DNA of 64,000 nt from Acinetobacter calcoaceticus DSM 30006 = CIP 81.8. Its GTDB lineage: Bacteria; Pseudomonadota; Gammaproteobacteria; Pseudomonadales; Moraxellaceae. A model generated the notes under the pieces. It was not told the origin of the DNA, did not search any database, and saw only the letters and a list, made by a program, of their open reading frames with translations. The position numbers and the translations under genes are program-made. The stretch is from assembly GCF_000368965.1 (NCBI RefSeq), contig NZ_KB849780.1:744145-808144 (forward strand). Reading direction: 5' to 3'. Positions 34,749 through 43,520 of this stretch are shown in pieces (the stretch's first letter is position 1; the number at the start of each line of letters is the position of its first letter).

Positions 34749-34788
34749 AATTATCCTTGAACAATTTCTTTGGCTTTAGCTAAAACAG

Positions 34789-34848
34789 AAAAAAAGAAGC
34801 TGTTTGTATTAAAATAGGTTAGTTTAACCGTTTTTAAACAACAGCTTC
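34789..34848 (-). promoter_or_regulatory. Attenuator-like structure in the fruB leader
   Basis: On the minus strand GAAGCTGTT (34848-34840) pairs with AACAGCTTC (34804-34796), directly followed by seven T residues (34795-34789), about 40 nt before the fruB start. Between the arms a second small hairpin GGTTA / TAACC (34817-34829) can form. A terminator placed inside a 5' leader suggests transcription attenuation. A DNA operator for a fructose regulator is the alternative reading. The promoter itself was not identified. Confidence 0.5.
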
Positions 34849-34885
34849 AGATAAATTACCATAGCAGAACTTTAAAGCTATATCG

Positions 34886-34897
34886 ACGTATTTACGT
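34886..34897. repeat. ACGTA-TT-TACGT palindrome upstream of the fru leader
   Basis: A perfect inverted repeat ACGTA / TACGT with a 2-bp spacer lies 38 bp beyond the fruB leader structure. Its position suggests an operator, but it does not match the Cra/FruR consensus known to me. Confidence 0.3.
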
Positions 34898-35011
34898 AAA
34901 AAATGCTCGTTTTTAATACAAAGAAGTGAATGTTGAATATATTTTACTTATCTAGTGATAACTATAAATTTAATAAGATTATTTTATAAAAGAGAAGGGA
35001 GTTTTAATAAT

Positions 35012-35047
35012 AAAAAAAACCTCTAAACCGGATTACTGGTATAGAGG
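35012..35047 (-). terminator. Terminator of the alpha/beta hydrolase gene
   Basis: The arms CCTCTA (35020-35025) and TAGAGG (35042-35047), with an inner ACC / GGT pairing, are followed on the minus strand by eight T residues. It closes the single-gene unit at 35.1-35.9 kb. Confidence 0.82.
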
Positions 35048-35072
35048 CAAAAAGTAAATGATGAATTGAAAA

Positions 35073-35933
35073 TTAGTATTGAATTTCTTGCTCTAAAAGA
35101 GGCCAGATCTTTTGATGTGATTTTTTAAACATTAGCATGTGTCCGATTGATTTATATCCGAGTTTTAGAGGATTGAGCTCTAGCATTTTAGTAGATGCAT
35201 TAGGATATAAACTTAATAATTCTTCAACGTTATGTTGAGTGGCAATTTCATCGTCACTTGCCCAAATCGAAGTAATCGGGCAAATAATTTCAGTATGAAA
35301 ATCCTGAAAGACAGTTTTACCTATGGCATTTTTTACATAGCCTGGGTTGCTACAAAACTCTCTCCATTGTTGAGCAACTTTTTTAGGCAAGTTTTCACCC
35401 ATCTCAATAAATTGAGTAGCGCCATAACCTTTTAAAGTACTAGAAATTGGAAAGATAACCTTAAACATGACAGGTGCCAGAAACTTGGTTTTTCCTTTTA
35501 GGCCTTTTACGTTGCCAGTAGAACCTGCTATCGCAACAACTTTTGCTACTTTGCGAAAATTAGGCACAATTCCTAACAGTTGCCCACCAGCACTATGGCC
35601 AAGAAGAGTAACTTGTTCTGCTTGTGTCTTTTCTAATAAAGCATCAATTGCACAAGGAATATCAAGTGTTCCCCAATCATTAATACTTGCTTCACTTTGC
35701 TTTAAAGGTCCATGCAATGAGTCTCCAATTCCACGGAAATCAAAACTTAATACTTCATAACCTTGTTGGCTTAACCATGTAGCAAAAGCATGATAAAAAT
35801 TTTTGGTAATACCAGTGGCTGGGCAAATCAAAACAGGATTGGCCGACTTTTTTGATTGAGCTGGATAAAATTGTGCAGCAAGTTGATAACCATCTTTGCA
35901 GGTCATCCAAAATGATTCAAAAGTGTTATCCAT
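35073..35933 (-). CDS. Alpha/beta-fold hydrolase (serine hydrolase)
   Basis: The 286-residue cytosolic protein has the alpha/beta-hydrolase layout. It has an early strand ANPVLICPATGITKNFYHAF, then GYEVLSFDFRGIGDS near residue 65, the nucleophile elbow GHSAGG near residue 112, an acid region SIWASDDEIA near 228, and a catalytic histidine in KSIGHMLMF near residue 263. It is similar to COG4757-type predicted hydrolases. The substrate is unknown. It is monocistronic, and divergent from the four-helix membrane protein gene at 36.1 kb with a 141-bp shared upstream region. Confidence 0.85.
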   Translation of the reverse strand: MDNTFESFWMTCKDGYQLAAQFYPAQSKKSANPVLICPATGITKNFYHAFATWLSQQGYEVLSFDFRGIGDSLHGPLKQSEASINDWGTLDIPCAIDALLEKTQAEQVTLLGHSAGGQLLGIVPNFRKVAKVVAIAGSTGNVKGLKGKTKFLAPVMFKVIFPISSTLKGYGATQFIEMGENLPKKVAQQWREFCSNPGYVKNAIGKTVFQDFHTEIICPITSIWASDDEIATQHNVEELLSLYPNASTKMLELNPLKLGYKSIGHMLMFKKSHQKIWPLLEQEIQY

Positions 35934-36074
35934 AATATTAAGTAATGATTAGCTTGTTGATGACTTTAATTTACATGAGTTCTAAAATGATACTTGATTA
36001 AAATGTGACTATAAAGTCAGGATTTATGCTATACAGCTCATAGAAATTTAATAAAACGAATAAAAGGGAAAAAG

Positions 36075-36530
36075 ATGGATTTACCAAAGGCTGTACAGTT
36101 GGCCATTGTATTTAGTGGCATATTTTTATGGATAGGTATGTTAACCGGGGTGTGGAAATATTGGCAAATACGCCGTTCGGAATTGAGTCGTGCACATTAT
36201 TATGTGGATATTGCTCATCGAAGTAGCTTACTTTACGCAGCTGCTAGCTTAATTCTTGCTGTACTAAGTTATTTTACCGTTTTAACTGAAAATATTACTT
36301 TGTGGAGTGTGTTAGCAAATCTCTTATTTTTTAGCTTTTCAATTTTAGTTTATATCGTACATGGGTATTTACAGGACACTACAAATCAATTTAAACGACC
36401 CCATCGGTTAGGTCGTCTTAACCTGCCTTCATGGTTAATGTCTTTAATGATGGTTGCATTGATTATTGCTGAATTATTAGCAACAGCTATTTTAGTTATG
36501 GGAACAATTTTTTTATTTTTAGATATATAA
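36075..36530 (+). CDS. Hypothetical membrane protein with four transmembrane helices
   Basis: I do not recognise this 151-residue protein. It has four predicted hydrophobic helices: about residues 6-28, 50-70, 76-98 and 116-150. Between helices one and two lies a polar stretch with RRSELSRAHYYVDIAHRS, and before helix four a basic loop FKRPHRLGRLN. The pattern resembles small inner-membrane proteins that have no known role. A ribosome site AAAGGGAAAA precedes the ATG. A strong terminator follows directly. Confidence 0.75.
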   Translation: MDLPKAVQLAIVFSGIFLWIGMLTGVWKYWQIRRSELSRAHYYVDIAHRSSLLYAAASLILAVLSYFTVLTENITLWSVLANLLFFSFSILVYIVHGYLQDTTNQFKRPHRLGRLNLPSWLMSLMMVALIIAELLATAILVMGTIFLFLDI

Positions 36531-36557
36531 AAAATGGATGATTACTCATCCATTTTT
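36530..36557. terminator. Bidirectional terminator at 36.54 kb
   Basis: The 12-bp perfect stem AAAAATGGATGA / TCATCCATTTTT with a TTAC loop separates two converging small membrane protein genes. Confidence 0.92.
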
Positions 36558-36567
36558 AATCTTACAG

Positions 36568-36810
36568 TTATTGTTGACTAAGACGTCTTTTAGCTAATTT
36601 TCGCATCTTATGATCGACAAAGGCCCACAAACAAAATATGAAAGAAACAACCATCGCATACATAAAGTATTCGGGTTTTAAATTTCCTTTAATCATACCT
36701 TGAAACAGTAAGGTCAGCATAAGAGCAAGCGGCGTTACTCCATAAACAACTGAATCTTTGCTGTTCAGAGTGTTAATGAAGACTTGTTTGTTGAAATGTA
36801 ATGATAACAT
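36568..36810 (-). CDS. Small hypothetical membrane protein, 80 residues
   Basis: The protein has two hydrophobic helices (roughly residues 23-40 and 50-65) followed by a strongly basic C terminus (HKMRKLAKRRLSQQ), which would face the cytoplasm. No family is recognised. The ATG at 36810 is preferred because AGGAGG lies 7 nt ahead, whereas the ATG at 36816 nearly touches that site. The 260-bp upstream gap contains a small hairpin CTAAAAC / GTTTTAG (36834-36852) near its promoter. Confidence 0.7.
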   Translation of the reverse strand: MLSLHFNKQVFINTLNSKDSVVYGVTPLALMLTLLFQGMIKGNLKPEYFMYAMVVSFIFCLWAFVDHKMRKLAKRRLSQQ

Positions 36811-37076
36811 CTCCATCCCTCCTTGTAGTTGTGCTAAAACCTAATGTTTTAGTCAAGAATAAGTTTTAAGCTTAATGTTTTACTGCTATTTTTAATTCAA
36901 TTCAAGAGAGAATAGCAATTTTTTTGAGCAGTTTTATAAAAACCTCTATATTTATAAAGGTTTAAGGTATTAAAAAGGTAAATGTTTAATATTTTTGTAT
37001 GAAATACTTATTCTTTTAGAAAAGAGAAATTATTTAAGTGAAAAGTGGATTAATTTCTCTTTCCTGTCATTTTACT

Positions 37077-37496
37077 TTAGCTATTATACTTTTTTAAAAA
37101 AGCGTCGATTGCATGTTGAGCAATTTCTGCATCTTCAAAAGATTGAACACCTGATACACCAATAGCACCTAAAGTTTGACCTTCATAAAGAATAGGTTTT
37201 CCACCTTCTAGCATCCCTTGAGCGCTGGGCATACTTAAAAAACCAAGACGTCCACTTTTTAGAAGTTCTTCGTAAAATTTTGACGGTCTACCTGATATTG
37301 AAGAGCATTTTGCTTTTTCTAAGCATAGATGTGAACTTAAAGGAGAGGCGCCATCTAAACGTTTCATGAGTAATAGAGAGCTTGTTTCATCAACAATCGC
37401 AATGCTGACTTTAAAGTTGTGTTCAATAGCATATTTTTGAGCTTCTTCCATTAAAAACTCTGCATCTGCTAATGTTAAGTAATATTTAGTTTTCAT
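37077..37496 (-). CDS. GlcG/HbpS-family heme-binding-like protein
   Basis: The 139-residue protein matches the GlcG/HbpS (former DUF336) family. It begins LTLADAEFLMEEAQKYAIEH, then has VSIAIVDETSSLLLMKRLDGA. The central KAKCSSISGRP-type helix and the glycine-rich GGKPILYEGQTLGAIGVSG follow, and the end is DAEIAQHAIDAF. Members bind heme or cobalamin derivatives or have unknown roles in glycolate and diol operons. There is no signal peptide, so it is probably cytosolic. It stands alone downstream of brnQ, separated by a terminator. Confidence 0.85.
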   Translation of the reverse strand: MKTKYYLTLADAEFLMEEAQKYAIEHNFKVSIAIVDETSSLLLMKRLDGASPLSSHLCLEKAKCSSISGRPSKFYEELLKSGRLGFLSMPSAQGMLEGGKPILYEGQTLGAIGVSGVQSFEDAEIAQHAIDAFLKKYNS

Positions 37497-37599
37497 TGTT
37501 GCTCTTCTTTCCTGAGTAAGCTAAAAATTATTTTAGTGTAATTTTACAGTAAAAATTGATTATATCTATTGTTGATTTGTCATTAAAAGCTAGTGTGGA

Positions 37600-37635
37600 A
37601 ATAAAATGCTGGCTGGGTAAACACAGCATTTTATT
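37600..37635 (-). terminator. Terminator of brnQ
   Basis: The 12-bp arms AATAAAATGCTG (37600-37611) and CAGCATTTTATT (37624-37635) enclose a 12-nt loop, about 50 nt past the brnQ stop on the minus strand. Confidence 0.8.
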
Positions 37636-37687
37636 CAATATATAAAATCATGTTTGGATAAAACTCGATTTCAAAAAAGCCACTAAA

Positions 37688-38989
37688 TTAAATGTTTTTG
37701 AATTTAACTTTGTCGATAATTACGGTAATTACAAGAACAACTAAAGATGGGATCAACCATGCTAGGTTCTGTTCATTTAATGGTAAATGTTGAAGAAATT
37801 TAGGTAAATAATCACTGAAACCTGCCACTTTAAGACCATCAATAATACCGAAAATTAAAGAAATACTCGTTACTGAACCGACAATAAAAGAAGGCTTGTG
37901 CCAAAATTTCCAAAAGAAGCTCAGCATAATCACCACAATTGCAGGTGGATAGATTGCACTTAAGACAGGTACTGATATAGCAATCAGTTTAGTTAAGCCA
38001 AGATTCGAAATAATGAAAGAGAAACCAACTAAAATAAAGACTAAAAGCTTATATGGTAATTTGGTTAACTGAGCAAAGTACTCACCACACGCACAAGTTA
38101 AGCCAATTGCTGTAACCATACATGCTAAAAAGATGAGGCCAGTTAAGAATAATGAACCCATATTTCCAAAAGCATGTTGTACATATGCATGTAAAATTAC
38201 TGCGCCATTTGCTGCATTTGGTGCTACTTCATGGCTACCTAAACCTAATTTGAATAAGCTTAAATAAACTAAAGTAAGACCAATACCTGAAATGAGACTG
38301 GCAATAATTGCATATTTGGTGACTAACTTTTTATCAGTTACACCGCGAGAGTAAATCGCTTGAATAATAACGATACCAAATACGAGTGCACCTAAGGTAT
38401 CCATGGTGAGATAGCCGTTTACGAAACCTTCGGAAACAGGAGACGCAACGTATTGATTAATCGGAGCAGGTACGTAACCCGCAGGAATCATAACTGCTGC
38501 AATGCCTAAAATTGCTAAAGCAATAATTTTTAGCGGGGCAAGTACATGTCCTACTGTATCCAAAAGCTTGTTTGGATAAAGTGAAACTACAGTTACAAAT
38601 GAAAAATAGATTGCACTATAGATTAGAAGACTGCTACTTGAGGTTCCAAAATAAGAGGAAAAACCAATTTCATAAGAAACAGTAGCTGTACGTGGAGTAG
38701 CAAATAGAGGTCCAACTGATAAATAACAAACAACAGTTAAAATCAGGCTTGCTACTCGACCTAAGGGAGAACTAATAATTTCAATGGATCCCTGCATGCG
38801 AGAGAGTGCCATAATGGTAATTACAGGTAAGCCGACAGCCGTAATCAAAAAGCCTAGTGCAGCTAACCAGACATGTTCACCAGCTTGTTGAGCGACGATG
38901 GGAGGAAAGATAATATTGCCAGCACCAATAAAAAGGGCAAAGGTCATAAAACCTAAGGCAATAATATCTCCAGTACGAAGATGTTGCAT
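37688..38989 (-). CDS. brnQ: Branched-chain amino acid transport system II carrier protein BrnQ
   Basis: BrnQ is a sodium-coupled importer of leucine, isoleucine and valine in the inner membrane (LIVCS family). The 433-residue protein has about 12 hydrophobic helices. Its family start is DIIALGFMTFALFIGAGNIIFPP, with VGPLFATPRTATVSYEIG near residue 93 and GYLTMDTLGALVFG near residue 192. It is transcribed away from map; the 353-bp shared upstream region (38990-39342) probably holds its promoter. Confidence 0.93.
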   Translation of the reverse strand: MQHLRTGDIIALGFMTFALFIGAGNIIFPPIVAQQAGEHVWLAALGFLITAVGLPVITIMALSRMQGSIEIISSPLGRVASLILTVVCYLSVGPLFATPRTATVSYEIGFSSYFGTSSSSLLIYSAIYFSFVTVVSLYPNKLLDTVGHVLAPLKIIALAILGIAAVMIPAGYVPAPINQYVASPVSEGFVNGYLTMDTLGALVFGIVIIQAIYSRGVTDKKLVTKYAIIASLISGIGLTLVYLSLFKLGLGSHEVAPNAANGAVILHAYVQHAFGNMGSLFLTGLIFLACMVTAIGLTCACGEYFAQLTKLPYKLLVFILVGFSFIISNLGLTKLIAISVPVLSAIYPPAIVVIMLSFFWKFWHKPSFIVGSVTSISLIFGIIDGLKVAGFSDYLPKFLQHLPLNEQNLAWLIPSLVVLVITVIIDKVKFKNI

Positions 38990-39153
38990 AAATTAAAAGT
39001 GAATAAAAAAGAAGGAATTTTAGAGCAAAAGTAATCATGTTCAAGCGCTAATTTATGTGAAAAAGCTTTTTTTCGGGTGGTTAAAACGATATATGGTGTT
39101 ATATGCGATTGTTTGGTTAAAGTATGTGCTTGAAAAGCCATTAAAAGGACAAA

Positions 39154-39173
39154 AGAACTTCTTTTTAAGTTCT
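39154..39173. repeat. Hairpin AGAACTT/AAGTTCT in the brnQ-map gap
   Basis: A 7-bp inverted repeat (39154-39160 and 39167-39173) with a CTTTTT loop lies in the middle of the divergent region 38990-39342 and is followed by a short T run. It may be a weak terminator or an operator. Nothing else in this gap could be identified. Confidence 0.3.
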
Positions 39174-39342
39174 GACTTTTTATAAAAAATATGTAAGAAT
39201 AAAAAGATAAACTTTTACTATGAATGCTGGATATTTAAGCATTTTAGGCTTTTGGTCTGACTTATATTCATCCTAAAATATTTTGAATTACCTTAGGTTT
39301 TGTAGGGACGGGCATGTTTCTTGTCTGCGAGGATAGAATTGA

Positions 39343-40137
39343 ATGAGAGCTTCTACTGTTACCATTAAAACTGAACAAGATCTGGAAAAATTAAGAGTTT
39401 CTGGACGCTTGGCCGCGCAAGTTTTAGAAATGATAGAGGCCTATATTAAACCGGGCGTATCTACTGAATATTTAGATAACCTCTGTAATGACTATATTGT
39501 AAATAATTTAAAAGTTATTCCCGCTAATGTTGGATATCACGGTTTTACAAAAACGATATGCACTTCAGTAAATGAAGTTGTTTGCCATGGGATACCATCG
39601 CCGAATAAAATTTTAAAAGATGGCGATATTATTAATATTGATGTTGCAATTATTAAAGATGGTTATTTTGGCGATACGAGCCGCATGTATTTTGTGGGTA
39701 ATGTAAACCCACAAGCAAAAAAACTGGTTGATACAACTTATGAAGCGATGGTTGCTGGTATCCATACAGTTAAGCCAGGAGCTACATTGGGTGATATTGG
39801 TTATGCTATTCAATCGGTTGCTCACCGAGAAGGCTATAGTATTGTTCGAGAATATTGTGGGCATGGGATCGGTAAGGTCTATCATGAACAACCCAATGTT
39901 TTGCACTATGGGCAGCGTGGGCAAGGTTTGGTTTTAAAGAAAGGAATGGTTTTTACCATTGAGCCTATGGTGAATGCAGGTAGGCCGCAAGTGAAAGAGT
40001 TAAATGATGGATGGACTGTCATTACTCAAGATCTTTCGTTATCTGCTCAATGGGAACATATGGTTGCAGTAACAGATACTGGCTTTGAACTATTAACACC
40101 ATGGCCCGAAGGTGTGGGAAATTATCCTGCAATTTAA
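39343..40137 (+). CDS. map: Type I methionine aminopeptidase
   Basis: MAP removes the initiator methionine from nascent proteins. The 264-residue pita-bread-fold enzyme keeps all five metal ligands: INIDVAIIKDGYFGDTSRM (two aspartates near 103 and 114), GHGIGKVYHEQP (histidine near 177), FTIEPMVN (glutamate near 210) and QWEHMVAV (glutamate near 241). GAGGA lies about 9 nt before the ATG. It is monocistronic with a strong terminator; Acinetobacter genomes often carry more than one map gene, so this may not be the only copy. Confidence 0.93.
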   Translation: MRASTVTIKTEQDLEKLRVSGRLAAQVLEMIEAYIKPGVSTEYLDNLCNDYIVNNLKVIPANVGYHGFTKTICTSVNEVVCHGIPSPNKILKDGDIINIDVAIIKDGYFGDTSRMYFVGNVNPQAKKLVDTTYEAMVAGIHTVKPGATLGDIGYAIQSVAHREGYSIVREYCGHGIGKVYHEQPNVLHYGQRGQGLVLKKGMVFTIEPMVNAGRPQVKELNDGWTVITQDLSLSAQWEHMVAVTDTGFELLTPWPEGVGNYPAI

Positions 40138-40144
40138 AAAATAT

Positions 40145-40177
40145 AAAAAAGTTCGATAATTTATCGAACTTTTTTTA
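40145..40177. terminator. Bidirectional terminator after map
   Basis: The stem AAAAAAGTTCGATA / TATCGAACTTTTTT, with a very short loop (40145-40175), serves map and the converging LysR gene. Confidence 0.88.
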
Positions 40178-40179
40178 TT

Positions 40180-41079
40180 TTAACGCTCAGAAAGATGTTC
40201 GACTAAATAGTCAATGAATACTCGAACAGCAGGTAACAACCCTCGGCGTGATGGATATACAGCATGTAATATTCCATGAGGCGCTTTCCAATCTGGCAAT
40301 ATCTGTAGAAGTTGCCCAGACTTCAGGAAATCTTCTGCTGCACTCTCTGGCAATAATGCGATACCGCAGTTCTGACTAGCCAATTGAGCCAACATGTGTA
40401 TGTTTGTGCCCATTACAATCGGGCTCACTTTGATTTTCTTTTGTTGATTGTCAGGTCCATGCAAAATGAATTGTTGATCAAGATGTTCTTCAGATAAACT
40501 TAAAATGCGATGTTCACTGAGCTGCTCAGGGTTTTTTATATCCCCAAACTCATTTAAATATGCCTGACTTGCGAATAAACTTTGTTCTATAAGGGCAAAC
40601 TGTCTAAGAACTAAACTCGGATCGTCATCTAGTTTTGAGCGAACACGTAAAGCGATATCAATCCCTTCATTAATGACATCCACTCGGCGGTTACTGACCA
40701 TAAGTTGCAAACGAATTTCAGGATATTTTTTTAAGAAAGCAGGTAGGATTTTAGGAAGTTGGTTTTGAGCAATATCAACAGGCACACTAACCTTCACCAC
40801 ACCTCTAGGTTGAATACTTAAATGATCAACCAAATCATGAGCAGCTTGTGCAGCATTCATCATGACTTGAGCATGTCTATAAATATCCATTCCAATATCT
40901 GTAACGGCAAAATGACGAGAGCTACGTTGGATTAAGCGAACGCCTAAGTTTTCTTCTAAGCTGTACACACGACGACTTAATTTTGATTTTGGTATATCCG
41001 TTACACGCTCAGCAGCACTAAAGCCGCCATGCTCAACAACGAGAGCAAAACAATAAAAATCATCAAGATCAGTGAGCAT
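40180..41079 (-). CDS. LysR-family transcriptional regulator
   Basis: The 299-residue protein has an N-terminal winged helix-turn-helix (LDDFYCFALVVEHGGFSAAERVTDIPKSKLSRRVYSLEENLGVRLI split across residues 4-50). A periplasmic-binding-protein-like effector domain follows (about 90-295), with VKVSVPVDIAQNQLPKILPA near residue 93. It resembles the AaeR/YafC branch of LysR proteins that often act on redox or aromatic metabolism. The target is not apparent; the neighbouring upstream gene is a small zinc-site protein read in the other direction. Confidence 0.88.
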   Translation of the reverse strand: MLTDLDDFYCFALVVEHGGFSAAERVTDIPKSKLSRRVYSLEENLGVRLIQRSSRHFAVTDIGMDIYRHAQVMMNAAQAAHDLVDHLSIQPRGVVKVSVPVDIAQNQLPKILPAFLKKYPEIRLQLMVSNRRVDVINEGIDIALRVRSKLDDDPSLVLRQFALIEQSLFASQAYLNEFGDIKNPEQLSEHRILSLSEEHLDQQFILHGPDNQQKKIKVSPIVMGTNIHMLAQLASQNCGIALLPESAAEDFLKSGQLLQILPDWKAPHGILHAVYPSRRGLLPAVRVFIDYLVEHLSER

Positions 41080-41321
41080 TAAAATATCCTATTTCTGCAA
41101 CAACCATGATTTTACATCATTATTTTTGCAACGATAATTCTTATACTAAATTTTTTGTAAGCAGGAGATAAATTCATTATCTAATTGCTGGAGATAAATT
41201 TGAAATTATATTGTAATTACGTTGTAATTTTAATGTGTGTGTTTTAATTGGGTTTATGGGTTGTCTATAGAACTATTAATCAATTTCTTCTACACTATAA
41301 TTTTTCTCTACTTCAAATCTA

Positions 41322-41645
41322 ATGCCTTATCAATTGATAGAACTTAACGATGCCTCTATGAATATCGAGTGTCCATTTTGCAAACAAGCGATAATTGACT
41401 GGACACAAGAGCAATACGTTCAGCCATGTGAACATACTTTATTTATTGCTATGGATTTAGGATTCGAGTTTGTTGCAGATCGATTTGAAGAGTGCATGAA
41501 TCAGAGCGTGGATGAGTTACACGAAGATCCAAATATGAATATTTTTGAAGCTCTAACTACGACACCTTATGAGAATCTGATTGTTTTAAAATCTGATTTA
41601 GGTGTGGAGGGTTTATTCCGCTATGTGGGAGTGAGCGATTTTTAA
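41322..41645 (+). CDS. Hypothetical protein with a CPxC...CxH putative zinc site
   Basis: The 107-residue protein has MNIECPFCKQAIIDW near residue 13 and PCEHTLFIAMDLG near residue 35, a Cys-x2-Cys...Cys-x-His arrangement that could bind zinc. The C-terminal half is acidic, with MNQSVDELHEDPNMNIFEAL and a final VEGLFRYVGVSDF. I do not know the function; it looks like a conserved small Acinetobacter protein. It is monocistronic and ends at a strong terminator shared with grxD. Confidence 0.7.
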   Translation: MPYQLIELNDASMNIECPFCKQAIIDWTQEQYVQPCEHTLFIAMDLGFEFVADRFEECMNQSVDELHEDPNMNIFEALTTTPYENLIVLKSDLGVEGLFRYVGVSDF

Positions 41646-41657
41646 AGTTGAGAGCAT

Positions 41658-41687
41658 AAAAAAGCCAATCTATTGATTGGCTTTTTT
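41658..41687. terminator. Bidirectional terminator between the zinc-site protein and grxD
   Basis: The 13-bp perfect stem AAAAAAGCCAATC / GATTGGCTTTTTT with a TATT loop lies between the two converging genes. Confidence 0.93.
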
Positions 41688-41692
41688 ATTAT

Positions 41693-42034
41693 TTACGCTT
41701 CTGGAGCTGCGCTATATTGTTCAACTAATGGTTTTAATTCACCATTTTGGAACATTTCAAGCATGATATCGCTACCACCAATAAGTTCGCCATTTACCCA
41801 AAGTTGCGGGAATGTAGGCCAATTCGCAATTGCTGGTAAGATTGCACGAATATCAGGATTTTCCAAAATATTTACATATGCAAATGGACGACCAATTTGA
41901 CTGAGCGCCTCTACAGCACGTGCAGAGAAACCACATTGTGGAAACTGTGGAGTGCCTTTCATGTAAAGTAAAACGGGATGCTTCGCAATTTGATCGCGGA
42001 TTAACGCTTCAGTATCACGTGCTTGTTCAGTCAT
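41693..42034 (-). CDS. grxD: Monothiol glutaredoxin GrxD
   Basis: GrxD is a CGFS-type glutaredoxin that carries and delivers [2Fe-2S] clusters with glutathione and BolA partners. The 113-residue protein has IAKHPVLLYMKGTPQFPQCG with the active cysteine at residue 34 in CGFS, NWPTFPQLWVNGELIGGSDI with the cis-proline loop near 72, and the final GELKPLV. I chose the ATG at 42034, with GAGGA 7 nt upstream; a longer reading from 42091 adds 19 non-homologous residues. Confidence 0.94.
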   Translation of the reverse strand: MTEQARDTEALIRDQIAKHPVLLYMKGTPQFPQCGFSARAVEALSQIGRPFAYVNILENPDIRAILPAIANWPTFPQLWVNGELIGGSDIMLEMFQNGELKPLVEQYSAAPEA

Positions 42035-42260
42035 AAATAGATCCTCAACTAATCTAGCAGCATTATAGGGGGTGTTTACATCGCTTTGCAAACCACCTGA
42101 TTACTTAAAGTTGCATTGAATCTTCATATTTTATTGTATAAACCGAAGTGATAGCGAAAAGCGGACGAAATTTTAGATAAATGATTGATGAGACTTTTCA
42201 TCAGAGCCAGTTTTTGCTTATATAAACCCTTCTTAAAACCTCATACAGACAGAGTTCGTT

Positions 42261-43469
42261 ATGACTGATATTACCCTAGCTCCAATACAACCTGATCAAC
42301 CATCACACTTAATGGCTACTTATGGTCGCCAAGCGATCAGTTTTGTACGAGGCCGAGGGGCATATCTATATACTGAAGATGGTACAGAATATCTAGATGC
42401 CTTAACTGGTATTGCTGTATGTGGTTTGGGTCATGCACATCCAGTCATTGCAGAAGCTATTGCTGAACAAGCTGCAACACTTGTGCACACAAGTAATTTA
42501 TTTGAAATCCCTTGGCAAACTGCTGCTGCTCAGAAGCTTGCTGAGGTTTCTGGCATGGAAGAGATCTTCTTTTCAAACAGTGGTGCTGAGTCAAATGAAG
42601 GTGCGATTAAGATTGCTCGTAAATTTGGTACCCAACAAGGTGTACGTTTGCCAAAGATTATTGTGGCAGAACAATCATTTCATGGTCGTACTTTGGCAAC
42701 ACTTTCAGCAACTGGTAATAAAAAAGTACAAGATGGATTTGCTCCCTTGGTGAATGATTTTATTCGTGTGCCGTTTGGTGATGTGGAAGCAATTCAGGAA
42801 GCCGCTTTACAGCATCCAGATATTGTTGCAATTTTGATTGAGCCAATTCAAGGTGAGGGTGGTATTAATACTGCTCCTCAAGGCTTTAGCTATCTTGAAG
42901 AAGTTCGCAATATTTGTAATCAGCATAACTGGCTTATGATGCTAGATGAAATTCAAACAGGTAATGGGCGTACTGGTAAATATTTTGCATATCAGCACAC
43001 CAACATTGTGCCTGATGTCCTGACGACTGCGAAAGGACTCGGAAATGGCTTCCCAGTGGGTGCTGTAATGACACAAGGTAAAGCTGTTGGTTTATTGGGA
43101 CCTGGTAGTCATGGTTCTACCTATGGCGGTACTGTACTAGGTTCTCGTGTGGTTTATACAGTCATTGATACAATTCAAAAAGAGAATGCTGTAGAAAATG
43201 CGGCGGTAGTAGGACGTTATATTGTTGATCAACTTCGTGCAAAATTAGCTGACAAGAATGTTCAAGTGCGTGGTTTTGGTATGATGATTGGTATTCAATT
43301 ACCTAAAGACTGTGCTGAACTCGTTGCTATTGCTCGTGATCAACATAAGTTTATTATCAACGTTACAGCAGGTTCGGTAGTTCGTCTATTACCGCCTATT
43401 AATATGACTCAAGCGCAGGCCGATGACTTGTTAGAGCGTTTAGTTACTTTGATTAATAACTATCTTTAA
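42261..43469 (+). CDS. argD: Class III aminotransferase, ArgD (acetylornithine aminotransferase)
   Basis: This PLP enzyme most likely exchanges the amino group between N-acetylornithine and 2-oxoglutarate in arginine synthesis. The 402-residue length fits ArgD. Visible marks are LTGIAVCGLGHAHP near residue 48, FFSNSGAESNEGAIKIARK near 105, SFHGRTLATLSATG near 142, the PLP-binding DEIQTGNGRTGK near 228 and the Schiff-base lysine in TTAKGLGNGFPVGA near 257. ArgD and AstC are hard to separate by eye; the absence of astA/D/B genes nearby favours ArgD. It has its own terminator. Confidence 0.88.
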   Translation: MTDITLAPIQPDQPSHLMATYGRQAISFVRGRGAYLYTEDGTEYLDALTGIAVCGLGHAHPVIAEAIAEQAATLVHTSNLFEIPWQTAAAQKLAEVSGMEEIFFSNSGAESNEGAIKIARKFGTQQGVRLPKIIVAEQSFHGRTLATLSATGNKKVQDGFAPLVNDFIRVPFGDVEAIQEAALQHPDIVAILIEPIQGEGGINTAPQGFSYLEEVRNICNQHNWLMMLDEIQTGNGRTGKYFAYQHTNIVPDVLTTAKGLGNGFPVGAVMTQGKAVGLLGPGSHGSTYGGTVLGSRVVYTVIDTIQKENAVENAAVVGRYIVDQLRAKLADKNVQVRGFGMMIGIQLPKDCAELVAIARDQHKFIINVTAGSVVRLLPPINMTQAQADDLLERLVTLINNYL

Positions 43470-43479
43470 GTTTTAGTAT

Positions 43480-43509
43480 AAAAATGGGCACTTAATGTGC
43501 CCATTTTTT
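43480..43509. terminator. Bidirectional terminator after argD
   Basis: The 12-bp stem AAAAATGGGCAC / GTGCCCATTTTT with a TTAAT loop separates argD from the converging CBS-domain gene. Confidence 0.93.
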
Positions 43510-43520
43510 ATTTCAAAGCA

